The notes: generated by a model from the sequence alone, not told the origin. Positions 46,575 through 56,805 are shown, counted from the stretch's first letter. The stretch is DNA of 64,000 nucleotides from Lysobacterales bacterium (GCA_016718605.1 JADKCY010000007.1:18005-82004), one strand, 5' to 3'. A program made the numbers and translations.

Positions 46575-49467
46575 AGTCCTGCTCCCATCCAACATTGTTG
46601 ACCTTGTACTCGACCTTCAGATCGCTCTTGCTACCAGGAAAGCTAATGCCAAACGCGACGACGCTAGGCAACCCCTCAGGAAGGGTGTCATCCTTCGAAT
46701 TTGCTGCCTTGTCGGGATCTAGGACATAGAGAATCAATAGACCTTTATGCGGCTGGGCTGGCACGCCTTCAGCTCCCATGCCCCTGATCTTTCGAATGGC
46801 GGGCCCACTCGGGACAGTCGGCACCTCTGTCGATCGCTCTTTCCTGTTCTGCCACGTCTCAATCGTGAGCTTCAGTGCTGCATCCCACTGGGCCTTATCA
46901 AGGTCAATTGACTCGTCCTTGGGGTCTAGGAGAACTCCAATCGCATACCGATCCTTGATATCGCTGTCTGCCAAACCTCGTTTAACCCTGTTTACTGAGA
47001 TGCCGGGCGCAAACTCCTCGGCGGTAGCCTTCGGCCCAGATTGGAGACCGAGGAGAGCGACCGTCCAATGGGAGAGTTCTCCGATGGAGGCCATTTTCTG
47101 AATGAACTCGGCAAGAACCTTGCTGTTGACCCTGTGAGCAGCTTCATTCGTGTCATAGGCCAGCAGGAAATTTGAAATCGTCGACACAGAAACGTCTTTC
47201 CAAAGATGCCCGCTCCATTGCTGCTCTTTCTTTCCGAAATGGCGATCTATGGTGCCGCTTTCTTTAGGTTTTCCGATTGCCCCTATCAACTCTCGTGTCG
47301 CCTCAAGATTCTTGTGAAGCGTCACTTTCTCTACTGGCAACGAAACTGTCTGCATCAGCTGCCCGCTGTAAGAAAGAAGCAGCGTCTTCGCGCTGCGCAT
47401 CTTCAGCTGAGAAGTAACCATAAGCTCCGGATGAGACTGGACCTTGAGACCGTATTCTCGCGGCGTAGCACCAGAGCTGGCCATCAGTTCGAACTCTTCG
47501 CGCAACTCAGACGCAGCATCAGAAACGTGCTTGAACCATTTGACAAGATCGGGAGACGTGTAGAGGCGGCAAATATCCAGATAGCCGGGTCGATAACCGA
47601 ACCAGCGACCCATCTGCATCAGGGTGGCATACATGCGGGACGCACGCAGAAAGTAGCTTGTGCAAAGTCCTTCAAGCGTCAAGCCACGGGCCAGCTTGTC
47701 TCCCCCGATAGCAATGACTTTCAACCCCTTCTCTTTGTTTTCCTCATAGTCCAGAACATCTCCAGCGGTACCGTTGATCATTCTCACGTCGATGTCGTTG
47801 AGGACTTCCGGGAGTATCTCCGCGATTTCTTCCCACAAGGGATCTCTTTCCGGGATATCACCAATATTCGCCTGTCTGATAGCTCGGGTTGCCGGAAGAA
47901 AGTCTTCAATCCAGAGCTTCTGAATTCCGCGGAGCACGTCCTCATGCCCAATTCTCCTGCTAATTTTCTGGCGGAGACTCTGCAGGTAGCGATCGACATC
48001 GTTTCGAACCGCAGTCTGCACATGATTAAAGCGAGTGACATGCACAAGCATCGAGCTGTGCTTGCTCCTGTGTCCACGCAAGGTGCGAATGGCACACGCC
48101 AGTACGAAAGAGTCCACTGCCTCCCTGAGAGTGGGCGGAAGCGGCTCAGTGCTGGTCCAGGCTGGCGTGTGACTTGACTTGTGCTTGACTGGCATCCAGC
48201 CGGACACCTTATCCTCGCCTTGGAAATCACTGACCTCATGAATGAGCGGCAGCTGCCCCTTGCGGCCGTCGATCCCAGGTTTACCGAACACGGTTGCCGG
48301 CCCGATGTAGTTACTCGGAGCCGCTAAGTTCTGGATGAAGGCCGACGGGAAGAGGTCAGGACCTTCTGCTTTGGTTTCGCCACGTTCGTGAATGAAAATG
48401 TTGGCAAAAGGAGTGGCCGTATAGCCAACGTAAGAGGATCTCGAGAAGGAGTGGAGTATCCGCCTGATCAGTCGGTTTATTGTGGTCGGCTGGTGCTCAT
48501 CATCAGGATTTCCAAACTGGTCAACAACGTTCTCGCCCGTGTCTACGGACGCATTGTCGGCCTCGTCATCAATGATCAGTAACGGAAACTTTGTGACCCG
48601 CCTCCTCACTCGAGGAAGTGGATCGTGCGCTTCCACATCAGTTTCGCCGTCAGCGATAGCTGCATCGGCGACGTGTTTCTGAATCCACTTGAGCAGCCTG
48701 ACAAGGACCGACTTGTTCTTCTTCACCACGAAAAGCCAAGGGCGCTGCTCTGGAGTTATGGAAAGCTGCTGACCAGCCCTTCCACCGAAATCCCCGTTGT
48801 TGGCTCTCGTGGTTGCGCAATTTGGCTTGATGGACAAGTCGGTATCGAGTTCACCAACGCCAACACGACGGAGCACGTCGCTACTCGGATTGGTTGCGTA
48901 GCCGAGAAAGCCCTCCTCCAGTCGAATCTGAGTTTGGGAACGCAGATTGTTGTGCAGGCCGGCAAGGACGATGATGACCTTGTACTGAGCGTCGGCGGCT
49001 TTGCACACCAGACCGGAATAGCTCGCCGTTTTCCCCGACTGCACATGTCCTACAACCAATCCTCGTCTGCTCCACGGACCCGGCCTGAGAGGATCCTCAA
49101 CCATCCCAAGAATCTTGTCAGTTGATTTGTCCAGTTTGTCCCCAATTTCCCAGGACAGATCCCGCTCAATGAGTTCACGGTAACGCTGCCAGTAACGCCA
49201 GTCCTGCTTGCGGGAAGCGTCAAGCCAAGGCTCATGTCCAGTTGAATCAATAAGGGTTAGGTCTTCACCTATCCAAACGCTGAACCGACGAATCAGTTCG
49301 TCCGTGATGGCAGCCTTGTCTATCCCTAAAGCCCATCGGGAGTTCATCTGGAGAACTAGTTCGATCTTCTCTGAAATCACTGCCGGCGTAATTGACGACT
49401 TGTCATCCTCATCAAGAAGCAGTTCTTGGACGATCTTTACTACGCTATTTCCGTTTGCATCTTTCAT
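46558..49467 (-). CDS. Z1-domain ATPase/helicase
   Basis: 969 residues. Walker A GHVQSGKTASYSGL near 141, Walker B LLIIDDEADNASVDT near 298, and the Z1 domain near 600-650 with GLTLEGLCTSYFLRASRMYA, LMQMGRWFGYRPGY and DICRLY. Z1 proteins are SF2-like ATPases restricted to phage-defence loci. All motor motifs are intact. It lies 11 bases after the GHKL ATPase gene. Confidence 0.93.
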   Translation of the reverse strand: MKDANGNSVVKIVQELLLDEDDKSSITPAVISEKIELVLQMNSRWALGIDKAAITDELIRRFSVWIGEDLTLIDSTGHEPWLDASRKQDWRYWQRYRELIERDLSWEIGDKLDKSTDKILGMVEDPLRPGPWSRRGLVVGHVQSGKTASYSGLVCKAADAQYKVIIVLAGLHNNLRSQTQIRLEEGFLGYATNPSSDVLRRVGVGELDTDLSIKPNCATTRANNGDFGGRAGQQLSITPEQRPWLFVVKKNKSVLVRLLKWIQKHVADAAIADGETDVEAHDPLPRVRRRVTKFPLLIIDDEADNASVDTGENVVDQFGNPDDEHQPTTINRLIRRILHSFSRSSYVGYTATPFANIFIHERGETKAEGPDLFPSAFIQNLAAPSNYIGPATVFGKPGIDGRKGQLPLIHEVSDFQGEDKVSGWMPVKHKSSHTPAWTSTEPLPPTLREAVDSFVLACAIRTLRGHRSKHSSMLVHVTRFNHVQTAVRNDVDRYLQSLRQKISRRIGHEDVLRGIQKLWIEDFLPATRAIRQANIGDIPERDPLWEEIAEILPEVLNDIDVRMINGTAGDVLDYEENKEKGLKVIAIGGDKLARGLTLEGLCTSYFLRASRMYATLMQMGRWFGYRPGYLDICRLYTSPDLVKWFKHVSDAASELREEFELMASSGATPREYGLKVQSHPELMVTSQLKMRSAKTLLLSYSGQLMQTVSLPVEKVTLHKNLEATRELIGAIGKPKESGTIDRHFGKKEQQWSGHLWKDVSVSTISNFLLAYDTNEAAHRVNSKVLAEFIQKMASIGELSHWTVALLGLQSGPKATAEEFAPGISVNRVKRGLADSDIKDRYAIGVLLDPKDESIDLDKAQWDAALKLTIETWQNRKERSTEVPTVPSGPAIRKIRGMGAEGVPAQPHKGLLILYVLDPDKAANSKDDTLPEGLPSVVAFGISFPGSKSDLKVEYKVNNVGWEQDYAASE

Positions 49468-49478
49468 AGCTTGGCGCC

Positions 49479-50997
49479 CTATTCGATTTCGTCAGGAAGA
49501 CTGTTGACAAGGTGCGGATGCAGGTCGAAGGGCTCGGTCTTCAACAGTTTTTTCCGCGCTAAGTCAGGCGATATCCCTTTCCCCACTACGAGATTTCGAT
49601 AGAGCACGCCTAGAACTTGACGGACCGACTCCTCTTTCTCAGCAGAGAAACCACCCTTTGCATGCTCTCCCGACTCTGCGGCTTCAAGCCAGATCTTCTG
49701 AACGGGAATGGTCTCTTCAAGCACCCGCAACATGGCCTCTACCCTTTGCTTGATTTCATCAGATTCTTCCAGCAAGGGCTTTACCGCTGGGTGGTTTCGG
49801 TCAACGCGATAACGTCTTCCAGAGGCAGCATCGATAGACGTCCAGACAGGAGCAAGATCTTCACTTCGCCCAAAAGAGGTATTTGACTGAGCGCGATGCA
49901 GGAACACTTTTCGGGCTCTGTCTCTTGCATCTTCGGCAAGGCGCGTTAACTGATCTCGTAACCACAGCGGCGGATGTGCTGACGACTTCCGAATATCTAT
50001 CTTCCAGTCAGAGTCGGAAATGTTGGGGATATCAAGACGCACTCGTGCGAGACGGTGAGATTCGTCCTTTGACCATGATCTTCCTCGTCCGAGTCCAAGC
50101 CAGCTACCCGCAACTAGCAGCCTGCGGCCCCGATAGATGTAGATTCCTTGCTGGGATGACCATCCATCGGGACCTCCCGCATCAAGGAATTCCTTGTCGC
50201 TAAGCCGATCCTTGTGGGGTAGGACAAAAGCCTGAGCTGTGACCATCATGTCCCCTTGGCCGATTGGAGCTTCCGGCGACCGAAACGTGGCGGGGTGACT
50301 GGACATAAATGGGTCCCATGGCTTGACCTTCCTCGAATTGATGAGGAGGTCGATCTGAGGACCGCTGCGATCAAGATACCGATGGAACACCATCGAAAGA
50401 TGCCGCTCAATGCGGTCGATGAGATCTAGGAAATCCTTCTCTTTGAACGACCCGGTCACTACCCGATCAAGGGCCTCCCAGAGTACGAGGGGTGCCGTGA
50501 TCCCGCCCTCCTAGCGCCTCGACCTTAGTCTCGGACCCTGGGTGAATACCCTCCAAGAGATGCCATCCACCCTCGGGATCGTTCGCGAGAACATCAAGGT
50601 CCCAGCGAAGACAACTGGTCTTTAACCCTCGGCGGCTGGCGACACTCAGCCGTCTTGCTTGGGAGAACGAAGCGGTCTTTAGTCCGAGTCCGAAGCGACC
50701 AAGATCTGAAGGATCCCGCTGATGCAGCGGATTCTTGTCGCCAAGGCGCATTGCCTTGTCCAACTCCTCATCATTCATTCCTACGCCATCGTCGAGGATG
50801 GTGATCCAACTCTCCGAACCGGCCCAATGGAAATTGATCTCAACCGTTCTGGCGCCAGCCGAGATGCTGTTGTCGATCAAGTCCGCCAAGGCCGTCTCGG
50901 TTGTGTACCCGAGACCGCGTAGCGCCTCTACCATCGCGCCCGCTCTGGGCGGCGCACTCCTTAATCCAGTTCCAGAATTCATATCAAGGCCCGTCAC
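49479..50997 (-). pseudogene. GHKL/MutL-like ATPase of Mza-type operon, one frameshift
   Basis: The 5' frame (50997 to 50467) has the GHKL fold: ALADLIDNSISAGARTVEI, ILDDGVGMND and LGRFGLGLKTAS, as in MutL/Hsp90-type ATPases. The 3' frame (50459 to 49479) begins TGSFKEKDFLDLIDRI and continues about 325 residues with IYIYRGRRLLVAGSW. The frames join if one C is removed from the run near 50506-50508 (plus strand), giving GITAPLVLWEALDRVVTGS across the junction. The joined product of about 505 residues is a normal size. So either a fresh mutation or a sequencing error; neither part alone is likely to work. Confidence 0.82.
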
Positions 50998-50998
50998 A

Positions 50999-52996
50999 TC
51001 AAAGATGGATCTTTAGTTCGTCAAGCACCGCTGGCCGACGCAGCTTCGCTAATGCCTTGGCCTCAATCTGGCGAGCCCGCTCTCGTGTCACATTCAACAT
51101 TCCCCCCACTTCCTCCAGGGTCTTCTCAACACCGCCTTCCAGTCCGAACCTGTGTCTGATGATCCGCTTCTCTTTCGGAGTTAGACCATCTACGCATGCA
51201 TTCATGAATCGCCTGAAATCTTCGAGAGTGGCAACTTCTTCTGGGGTCTGTGTGTCGTCTGCCACAGTGGAGACGAGGTTTTCGACTTCCGGCGTGTCGC
51301 TCCACAAAACCGCGTCGTCAATCAAATCAACTGTTTTCGCGACCTCAGATGATGCAATTCCGGAAGCCTCAGAGAGCGCCTTGATAGGCATTTCACGCAG
51401 CGAATCGAATCCTTCCTCGCGGGCGACCCTAGATAGCTTGCTGACCTTCTCAAATATGTGGACGGGAAGCCGTATCAGTCGGCCCCTGTCCCCTATGGCA
51501 CGAGTCATCGCCTGGCGGATCCACCAAGTGGCATAGGTCGAGAACTTAAAGCCTCTGGAGAAATCGAATTTCTCGGTTGCGCGAAGCAGCCCAATAAAGG
51601 CTTCTTGGAGAAGGTCCATTTGTGGAAGAGTTGACCACGAATACTTGCTTGCCACTGAAATGGCAAGGCGCATGTTGGCTGAGAACATTTCGCACTCCAG
51701 TCGATTCAATCTTTCCACCGAATCCGTGAGCTTCGTATTTTTTCTTCCAACAAGACGGTGGATCGTCCGAATGCCATTTATCGTCAGCTCCAGATCCTGT
51801 ATTGCTCTATCAAGACGAACCTTCTCATTCGGCTTGCGCCCCGCGCGCATCAGTGCCACCTGTTTTAGTCCGGCTAGAAACACGCGAGAGCGCTCATCTC
51901 CGCCAGGCACATCCGCTCGGATATCAACCTCATCCGGAGTGTCAGAGTCAGCGGCGCCTTCATCTCCTAGCCTGCTTATTCTCCCTACGAGATGGAAGTT
52001 TTCGCGTATGTGCTCCGATAGCCCAAGAAGCGCCTCGATAGCCTCCTCGTCGATTGAAATCGCACTGCATGCTTCGCTTATCGCGACTGACATCATTCGA
52101 CCGATTCTTTCCTCGCCGTCGCGCCCCAGTAGGACCGACAACTTCACGTCGCGGCTTAGTGATGAATAGGGATCATTGATTCGCGCTGCCAAGTCAACGA
52201 GATACTGATGGGCCTCTTCGTCAAGCCCAATTAAATCAGCAGAATCGTCAATAGTGGGCCCCGGATTCCACCCACTACTCTCATCCTTGATGAAGCCTAG
52301 ATCGCCAAGAAGCTGTGTGAGGTGTTGTGCAAACGCCCCATCAGCTAGACCTTCGACCTCTGTGGAGATGCTCTCTACGTGGCTCGCGTTGAAGAATCCA
52401 AACTGCGTGGCTGCACCGATAAGCGTGCCCAACATCTCTTGAACATCTACTCGCTGAAGGTCTTGTGTTGTGCTCAATGCATCTGTATCGGGAAGATGGA
52501 TTTCTACGTCATTCCAGTCCCCATCGTCGTCCACGATTGTGTGTGACGAGACCTCCTGCTGGACCTCTGTGAGCTTAATCCGGATTTCTTTGCTGTCCTC
52601 TGGAGCAATGGCTTCTCCTTCAGGGAGCCAATCGCCAAAGAATTCCGAATCGAACTCAAATTCGAGCGTATCTGCTAGCTCAGTCTCTTCAGAAATTTCA
52701 TGCGCGGCCTCGATCACAGAGGCTACTTCCGCCAGCCCTTTGCCTGTTGCATAAGCGATAGCTGAAAGGCCTTCTTCATCGATGCTGTGGACGTCCGCGC
52801 CGCGACCTAAGAGGATTCGGCATAGATCGATATCTCCTTTGATCGCTGCGAGAATCAGGGGTGTGCGCCCGCGCTGATCGCGAGCGTTAACGTCACCACC
52901 TAGGTCAAGGTAGCTGGATACCAGCTCGGCGTTGCCCTGCTGAATTGCTAAACGAACCAGTGGCTTGAGCTGTGTGCGCCCCTTGCTGTTATCCAC
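50999..52996 (-). CDS. Sigma-70-type factor fused to N-terminal ankyrin repeats
   Basis: 665 residues, GTG start. Residues 10-95 are ankyrin repeats (LDLGGDVNARDQRGRTPLIL, LLGRGADVHSIDEEG). A long acidic middle follows. The C-terminal 230 residues are a sigma-70 core: region 2 (MRLAISVASKYS, DLLQEAFIGLLRATEKFDF, FSTYATWWIRQAM), region 3, and region 4 (LTPKEKRIIRHRFGLEGG, TLEEVGGMLNVTRERARQIE). Mza-type loci include a sigma-like protein, and this one carries an unusual ankyrin sensor-like part. It may switch on the operon or misdirect RNA polymerase in infection; both ideas are inference. Confidence 0.88.
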   Translation of the reverse strand: MDNSKGRTQLKPLVRLAIQQGNAELVSSYLDLGGDVNARDQRGRTPLILAAIKGDIDLCRILLGRGADVHSIDEEGLSAIAYATGKGLAEVASVIEAAHEISEETELADTLEFEFDSEFFGDWLPEGEAIAPEDSKEIRIKLTEVQQEVSSHTIVDDDGDWNDVEIHLPDTDALSTTQDLQRVDVQEMLGTLIGAATQFGFFNASHVESISTEVEGLADGAFAQHLTQLLGDLGFIKDESSGWNPGPTIDDSADLIGLDEEAHQYLVDLAARINDPYSSLSRDVKLSVLLGRDGEERIGRMMSVAISEACSAISIDEEAIEALLGLSEHIRENFHLVGRISRLGDEGAADSDTPDEVDIRADVPGGDERSRVFLAGLKQVALMRAGRKPNEKVRLDRAIQDLELTINGIRTIHRLVGRKNTKLTDSVERLNRLECEMFSANMRLAISVASKYSWSTLPQMDLLQEAFIGLLRATEKFDFSRGFKFSTYATWWIRQAMTRAIGDRGRLIRLPVHIFEKVSKLSRVAREEGFDSLREMPIKALSEASGIASSEVAKTVDLIDDAVLWSDTPEVENLVSTVADDTQTPEEVATLEDFRRFMNACVDGLTPKEKRIIRHRFGLEGGVEKTLEEVGGMLNVTRERARQIEAKALAKLRRPAVLDELKIHL

Positions 52997-53083
52997 ACCA
53001 GCACCCCACCGCTAGCGACACGTCAACGCAAATGTCGTTATGCCTCTCTTTTGCATTAACCATGCACATTTCCTTGTGCGGCT

Positions 53084-54649
53084 TCATTTCTGGAGAATGG
53101 ACCAGACAACCCGTGCAATCTGGCAGGCGATGGCAGGCGGAACGGCGTTTCCAACCTGCACGAACTGCTGGGTTCGATTCCCAAGAAAGAGATAGTTATC
53201 CGGGAAGGTCTGGAGGCGTGCAGCCTCTCTCACTGTCAGGCTTCTGCACTGCGAAGGATCCCAATGGATGAACGCGTGCCCATCTTTGGAGAGATGGCTC
53301 GTCACGGTGCTGGACGGCTTGTTCTTTAGCTGCACGCGGAACCGATCCGCGAAATCCCCACTGTTCCAGTTTGCGTGATCAGGGGCGAGCATGCGAGGGA
53401 ACTCGGCACTAGAAGGCGATCGATTGTTGTCCAGAGCGTACGAGGCACAGAAGAGATACCGACCAAGATCGGCTTCCATGTGGCCGCGTGTTTCGTGGTT
53501 TAGTAGGGGTTGTTGCTCGTCCGCTTTTCCGTTTTTATTCCCAGAAGCATATGACGTGCTAGCTCGAGGCAGGGTGTGCTCAGCTTCTATCCCCTCAATT
53601 CGTTCGCGCAGCGACTTAGCCGAAGGGCTGATTGAGCTGAGCACGCGTAGCTTTTGACGCTGGATCGCTGCTGCCCAGGCAATCGCGTCGTCCGGCTGAC
53701 GGCTCAGTCCGCTGCGAAGAGGGGGAAGTCCGCGCAAAGCGTCCTTCACTGTCACTGGACCATAGGCGTGAAGCAGTCCTTCCGCAGCTATTGCTCGGTC
53801 AACGTATTCGCGTCGAACCCCCATCAGGATCACTCGGTGACGCGCCTGAGGAACCCCATGCGCTTCGGAGCGGATGACAAACTGCGCCGGATCACTCGCT
53901 GCCTGCTCAGAGCAGCGAGTGCCATCAGGTCCAGAGTGGATCGGAAGAATGACGTATTGATCGTGGGTGTCGATACGCTTTCCCAAGGCCCGCGATGGAT
54001 CAGCGAGGTCTCGCAGAATGTTGGCGAACATGTTGCGTCCCCCCACGGTGGAAGAAAGGATGCCTTTTACGTTTTCCATGATGAAAACGTCGGGCTTGAA
54101 CTGGGCAAGGATCTCTAGGTACTCGCGATAGAGGAAGTGGCGATGATCGCCTCGTGTAGCGAAACCCTCGACATTCCTTTGCCGTGCGCGGCCAACAAGG
54201 GAATACGCTTGGCAAGGCGGCCCTCCGATCAAAACGAGCTGATCAAACTGCTTTCTCACCTCGGTGATTCGTTCGTATAGAGCTTTGTTGTGGGCAGGTT
54301 CGCCCAACGTCAGGTTGAGCGCTTCACGTTCAGCCTCCTCCCACAGCGAACTCAATGGTCCGTGTGAGAAATGGAATTCGGGCGGGCGCGATGTGCCAGC
54401 CGACAACGCTCGCAGGTATTCAAGGTACGGCCTCGGCATGGTGCCTTCACGCTCGCGAAGCAGCCTGTAGAAGGCGCGCAGGCGCAATGTCGCATGCGCA
54501 GACCGCTCCATTTCCGCCGATACACCGATGCGAAACGGATGGTGGCCAGTCTTTGGTTCAAAGCTGTTGAATCCTTCGCCGAGCCCTCCAGGACCGGCGA
54601 ATATGTCGATGATCCCAATGGTGTCACGGGAGCGCTTTTGTGTTGACAA
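53084..54649 (-). CDS. DNA (cytosine-5) methyltransferase
   Basis: 521 residues, TTG start proposed. C5-methyltransferase motifs in order: I IDIFAGPGGLGEGF, IV GGPPCQAYSLVGR with catalytic Cys, VI FIMENVKG, VIII QARHRVILMG, IX LTVREAARLQTFPD, X VQVGNAVPPAIA. Complete and in frame. It precedes the sigma-ankyrin gene by 87 bases on the same strand, so it is likely the self-marking enzyme or a neighbouring restriction-type component. Its 5' flank is an IS3 remnant, so any original upstream gene may be lost. Confidence 0.93.
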   Translation of the reverse strand: MSTQKRSRDTIGIIDIFAGPGGLGEGFNSFEPKTGHHPFRIGVSAEMERSAHATLRLRAFYRLLREREGTMPRPYLEYLRALSAGTSRPPEFHFSHGPLSSLWEEAEREALNLTLGEPAHNKALYERITEVRKQFDQLVLIGGPPCQAYSLVGRARQRNVEGFATRGDHRHFLYREYLEILAQFKPDVFIMENVKGILSSTVGGRNMFANILRDLADPSRALGKRIDTHDQYVILPIHSGPDGTRCSEQAASDPAQFVIRSEAHGVPQARHRVILMGVRREYVDRAIAAEGLLHAYGPVTVKDALRGLPPLRSGLSRQPDDAIAWAAAIQRQKLRVLSSISPSAKSLRERIEGIEAEHTLPRASTSYASGNKNGKADEQQPLLNHETRGHMEADLGRYLFCASYALDNNRSPSSAEFPRMLAPDHANWNSGDFADRFRVQLKNKPSSTVTSHLSKDGHAFIHWDPSQCRSLTVREAARLQTFPDNYLFLGNRTQQFVQVGNAVPPAIACQIARVVWSILQK

Positions 54650-54752
54650 GAGATGAGATCCGGAGATGATCGACGTAGGGAGTAAGTAAAAACTTTAGGC
54701 GCTGAGGCCACGGATCTGGGCAGAGCACACCCGACCCAAGATGCATGGGGTT

Positions 54753-55195
54753 CTACCCCGAAACCACAGACGGTTGTGAAAGGGTGGGAAACTTGAAATC
54801 CTGTCTGGCGATCCTTCGCCGCATTCGGCGGTTATGGAACCGCTCGATATATTCGAACACATCCGCTCTTGCCGCATCGAGTGTCGGGCACGTTGCGCGA
54901 TAGACGCGCTCGCGCTTGAGCAGGCCGAAGAACCCTTCGCAAGCCGCATTGTCGCCGCAGTGGCCTACCGCACTCATCGAGCAAACCAGTCCGTTGTCCT
55001 TCAGATAGTTCTGGTACTCCCCACTTCGGAACTGACTGCCGCGAACAGCATGCAGAATCACCGGCTCGGCCCCCTGTCGCTGCCAGACCGCCATCTGTAC
55101 GGCCCGAATGACCATCTGCCAATGCTGCCGGTGGTGCATCGACCAACCCACCACCCGCTGGTCGAACAGGTCAAGCACGATGCACAGATCAGTTT
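54753..55195 (-). mobile_element. IS3-family transposase, C-terminal remnant
   Basis: On the minus strand it encodes an rve/DDE integrase core: DLCIVLDLFDQRVVGWSMH, GLVCSMSAVGHCGDNAACEG, FFGLLKRERVYRA and YIERFHNRRMRRR. The second catalytic aspartate is replaced (expected HSDRGSQF, found HAVRGSQF) and the N-terminus is gone, so it is inactive. It joins directly to a broken HEPN-type gene. Confidence 0.85.
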
Positions 55196-55196
55196 G

Positions 55197-55580
55197 CCCC
55201 AGCGATTCAGCGGCCCGATTCGGACCTTGATCGACAACCGCTATGTCTTTGCGCCCTTTTGGCGAGCGCTTCGCGAGCACGACAGTTCCGGCCACTGGGA
55301 GGAAAGCTTCACGGCCAGCAAGCAGGCAGCCTTGGCCCGGCTGCTGGGTGGCGACACCCTTGCGGTGCTATCGATCCTGTTTGAGCGCTTGTACGTCCTG
55401 AGGTGTTCCCTGGTGCATGGCGGTGCCACCTGGCGGAGTCAGGTCAATCGGGCTCAGGTTCAAGATGGAGTCAATCTGCTGCACAGCACGGTGCCGGTGA
55501 TGCTTGATTTGATGATCGACCATCCCTCGCTTGAACTGGGCGCGGTCGCCTTTCCGGTCGTGAGCACCGGACAGATCTGA
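55197..55580 (+). pseudogene. HEPN-type (ApeA-like) protein, C-terminal fragment
   Basis: About 127 codons: QRFSGPIRTLIDNRYVFAPFW, FERLYVLRCSLVHGGATWRS and VPVMLDLMIDHPSLELGAV. The R-x4-6-H pattern in LRCSLVHGG and the surrounding text fit the C-terminus of a HEPN-domain family common in abortive-infection genes. The typical N of RNxxxxH reads C here (RCSLVH). The 5' part is missing, cut at the IS3 remnant. The open frame extends leftward through the IS only by chance. Confidence 0.65.
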
Positions 55581-56003
55581 GCACCTGTGTCCACCATTGA
55601 GACGTGGCTGTGCTTCACTTAAGGCGAGATCCATGTGGTCACCCGCCGTCGTGGCAATGATCCGTCATGTCATCGATCACGACTCCAGCGGATAGGTGTC
55701 GCGGCGCTGAGGATCAGTGAGTTTGACTTTGGCCCTGAGGCACGTCGCCACACCGACAGAAATCACTTCTTTTCACGCCTCAGGTGAATCAATGGCGCCA
55801 CCCAAGAACCGGCTCGACGGATCCGCATCCCATGGCCTGGTCATCTCGATCACGTGAAGCCTTCGCTGCACTCGCTAAGGGGGATGGACGCTTGCTGACA
55901 ACGCTCGTCCCTACCGACCCAGCGTGGGAGTGGGGCAAGATCTCACCCGCGTTTGCATTGGCATTCGATGGCCCAGCGGAGTCAGCGGATGCCTGCGGCA
56001 AGC
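55581..56003. other. Intergenic stretch without supported genes
   Basis: A weak plus-strand frame (55784-56053) lacks recognisable content and overlaps the HAD gene. No terminator or promoter stands out. Confidence 0.35.
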
Positions 56004-56435
56004 CTACCCGCCTCTGTACCAAGCCAAGAGATCGTGCGCAGTTTGGCTGGTGAAGCCTTTGCTGGCATCAGTCAGCATCAAATTGGGGCAATCCTCGTCA
56101 AAGAACAACGCGGTATCGTCCAAGGCAATCCATGCGCAGTTTGCAGTGGGCCATTGCGATGAGCGAAGGAAGGCTTCGATCTCTCGTTGCCTGCCGCCGG
56201 CATCGTAGCCACTGTCCAAGGATGGCGTTGTTCCGATGATTTGATCTCGGAACTTGGCGGAAAAGTGCGTGCGCAATTCATCGAGGGATTCCGTTTCTCG
56301 CCAGCTCGAACTCACCACAATGCCCACATCGGGCATCTTCGCGAGACATTCCTCAAACAGACTGCGTTGAGAGAAGGTGCCGATGCCATCCGGGTGCATC
56401 ACACCGTCAAAGTCGAGAAAGATAATCTTTCGCAT
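56004..56435 (-). CDS. HAD-family small phosphatase-like protein
   Basis: 143 residues. The HAD nucleophile motif IIFLDFDGVMHPDG is at the N-terminus (Asp 8 and Asp 10), followed by VVSSSWRET (motif II Ser), and a C-terminal ALDDTALFF with acidic motif IV. It matches the compact HAD domain found in RNA-repair-type and phage proteins. Substrate unknown. Stand-alone, 139 bases from the next gene. Confidence 0.85.
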   Translation of the reverse strand: MRKIIFLDFDGVMHPDGIGTFSQRSLFEECLAKMPDVGIVVSSSWRETESLDELRTHFSAKFRDQIIGTTPSLDSGYDAGGRQREIEAFLRSSQWPTANCAWIALDDTALFFDEDCPNLMLTDASKGFTSQTAHDLLAWYRGG

Positions 56436-56574
56436 GGCTTGCTCCTAAGTGCGATTGCGGCTTGGCATCGGACCAAGCCCGCCGCGATTCGCTGACTGTT
56501 GGCGACCTCGGGACTGGGCCCACCCGCATCAGCGAACGACACGCTGCGGGAACCCACCAATCGAGAACGACGCT

Positions 56575-56805
56575 CTACCCGCCAACCTGCGCACTACCGA
56601 CGCTGACGATTTGCAGCGCCACGCAGCGCCCAAGTGCGCGGTGCCTGGCGAGTTCCTCCTCGGTTTGGCACAAATAGACCGATCGTTGGCACGCCTCACA
56701 GTACCGGATCCTTGCCTCGCCCTGAATCGGCTCCAGCTTCTGCCAACGGGCGAAGCAGCCGTTGGTCAGCGGGCAGTGCTGAATGTCCCAGGAGATCAGA
56801 CTCAT
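56575..56805 (-). CDS. Cysteine-rich small protein coupled to Hsp70-like gene
   Basis: 76 residues. Two cysteine pairs (HCPLTNGCF; YCEACQRSVYLC) and GRCVAL suggest a zinc-binding fold. Small proteins of this type commonly follow Hsp70-like or leucine-rich genes in Xanthomonadales. Its ATG overlaps the Hsp70-like stop (ATGA), so it is translated with it. Function unknown; a co-factor or adaptor is plausible. Confidence 0.75.
   Translation of the reverse strand: MSLISWDIQHCPLTNGCFARWQKLEPIQGEARIRYCEACQRSVYLCQTEEELARHRALGRCVALQIVSVGSAQVGG

Noticed and set aside
47206..48177. 323-codon plus-strand open frame
   Set aside because: Antisense to the Z1 gene; no family features of its own.
54834..55580. 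248-codon plus-strand gene
   Set aside because: Only the last ~127 codons look like a protein family; the first part is antisense to the IS3 transposase remnant.
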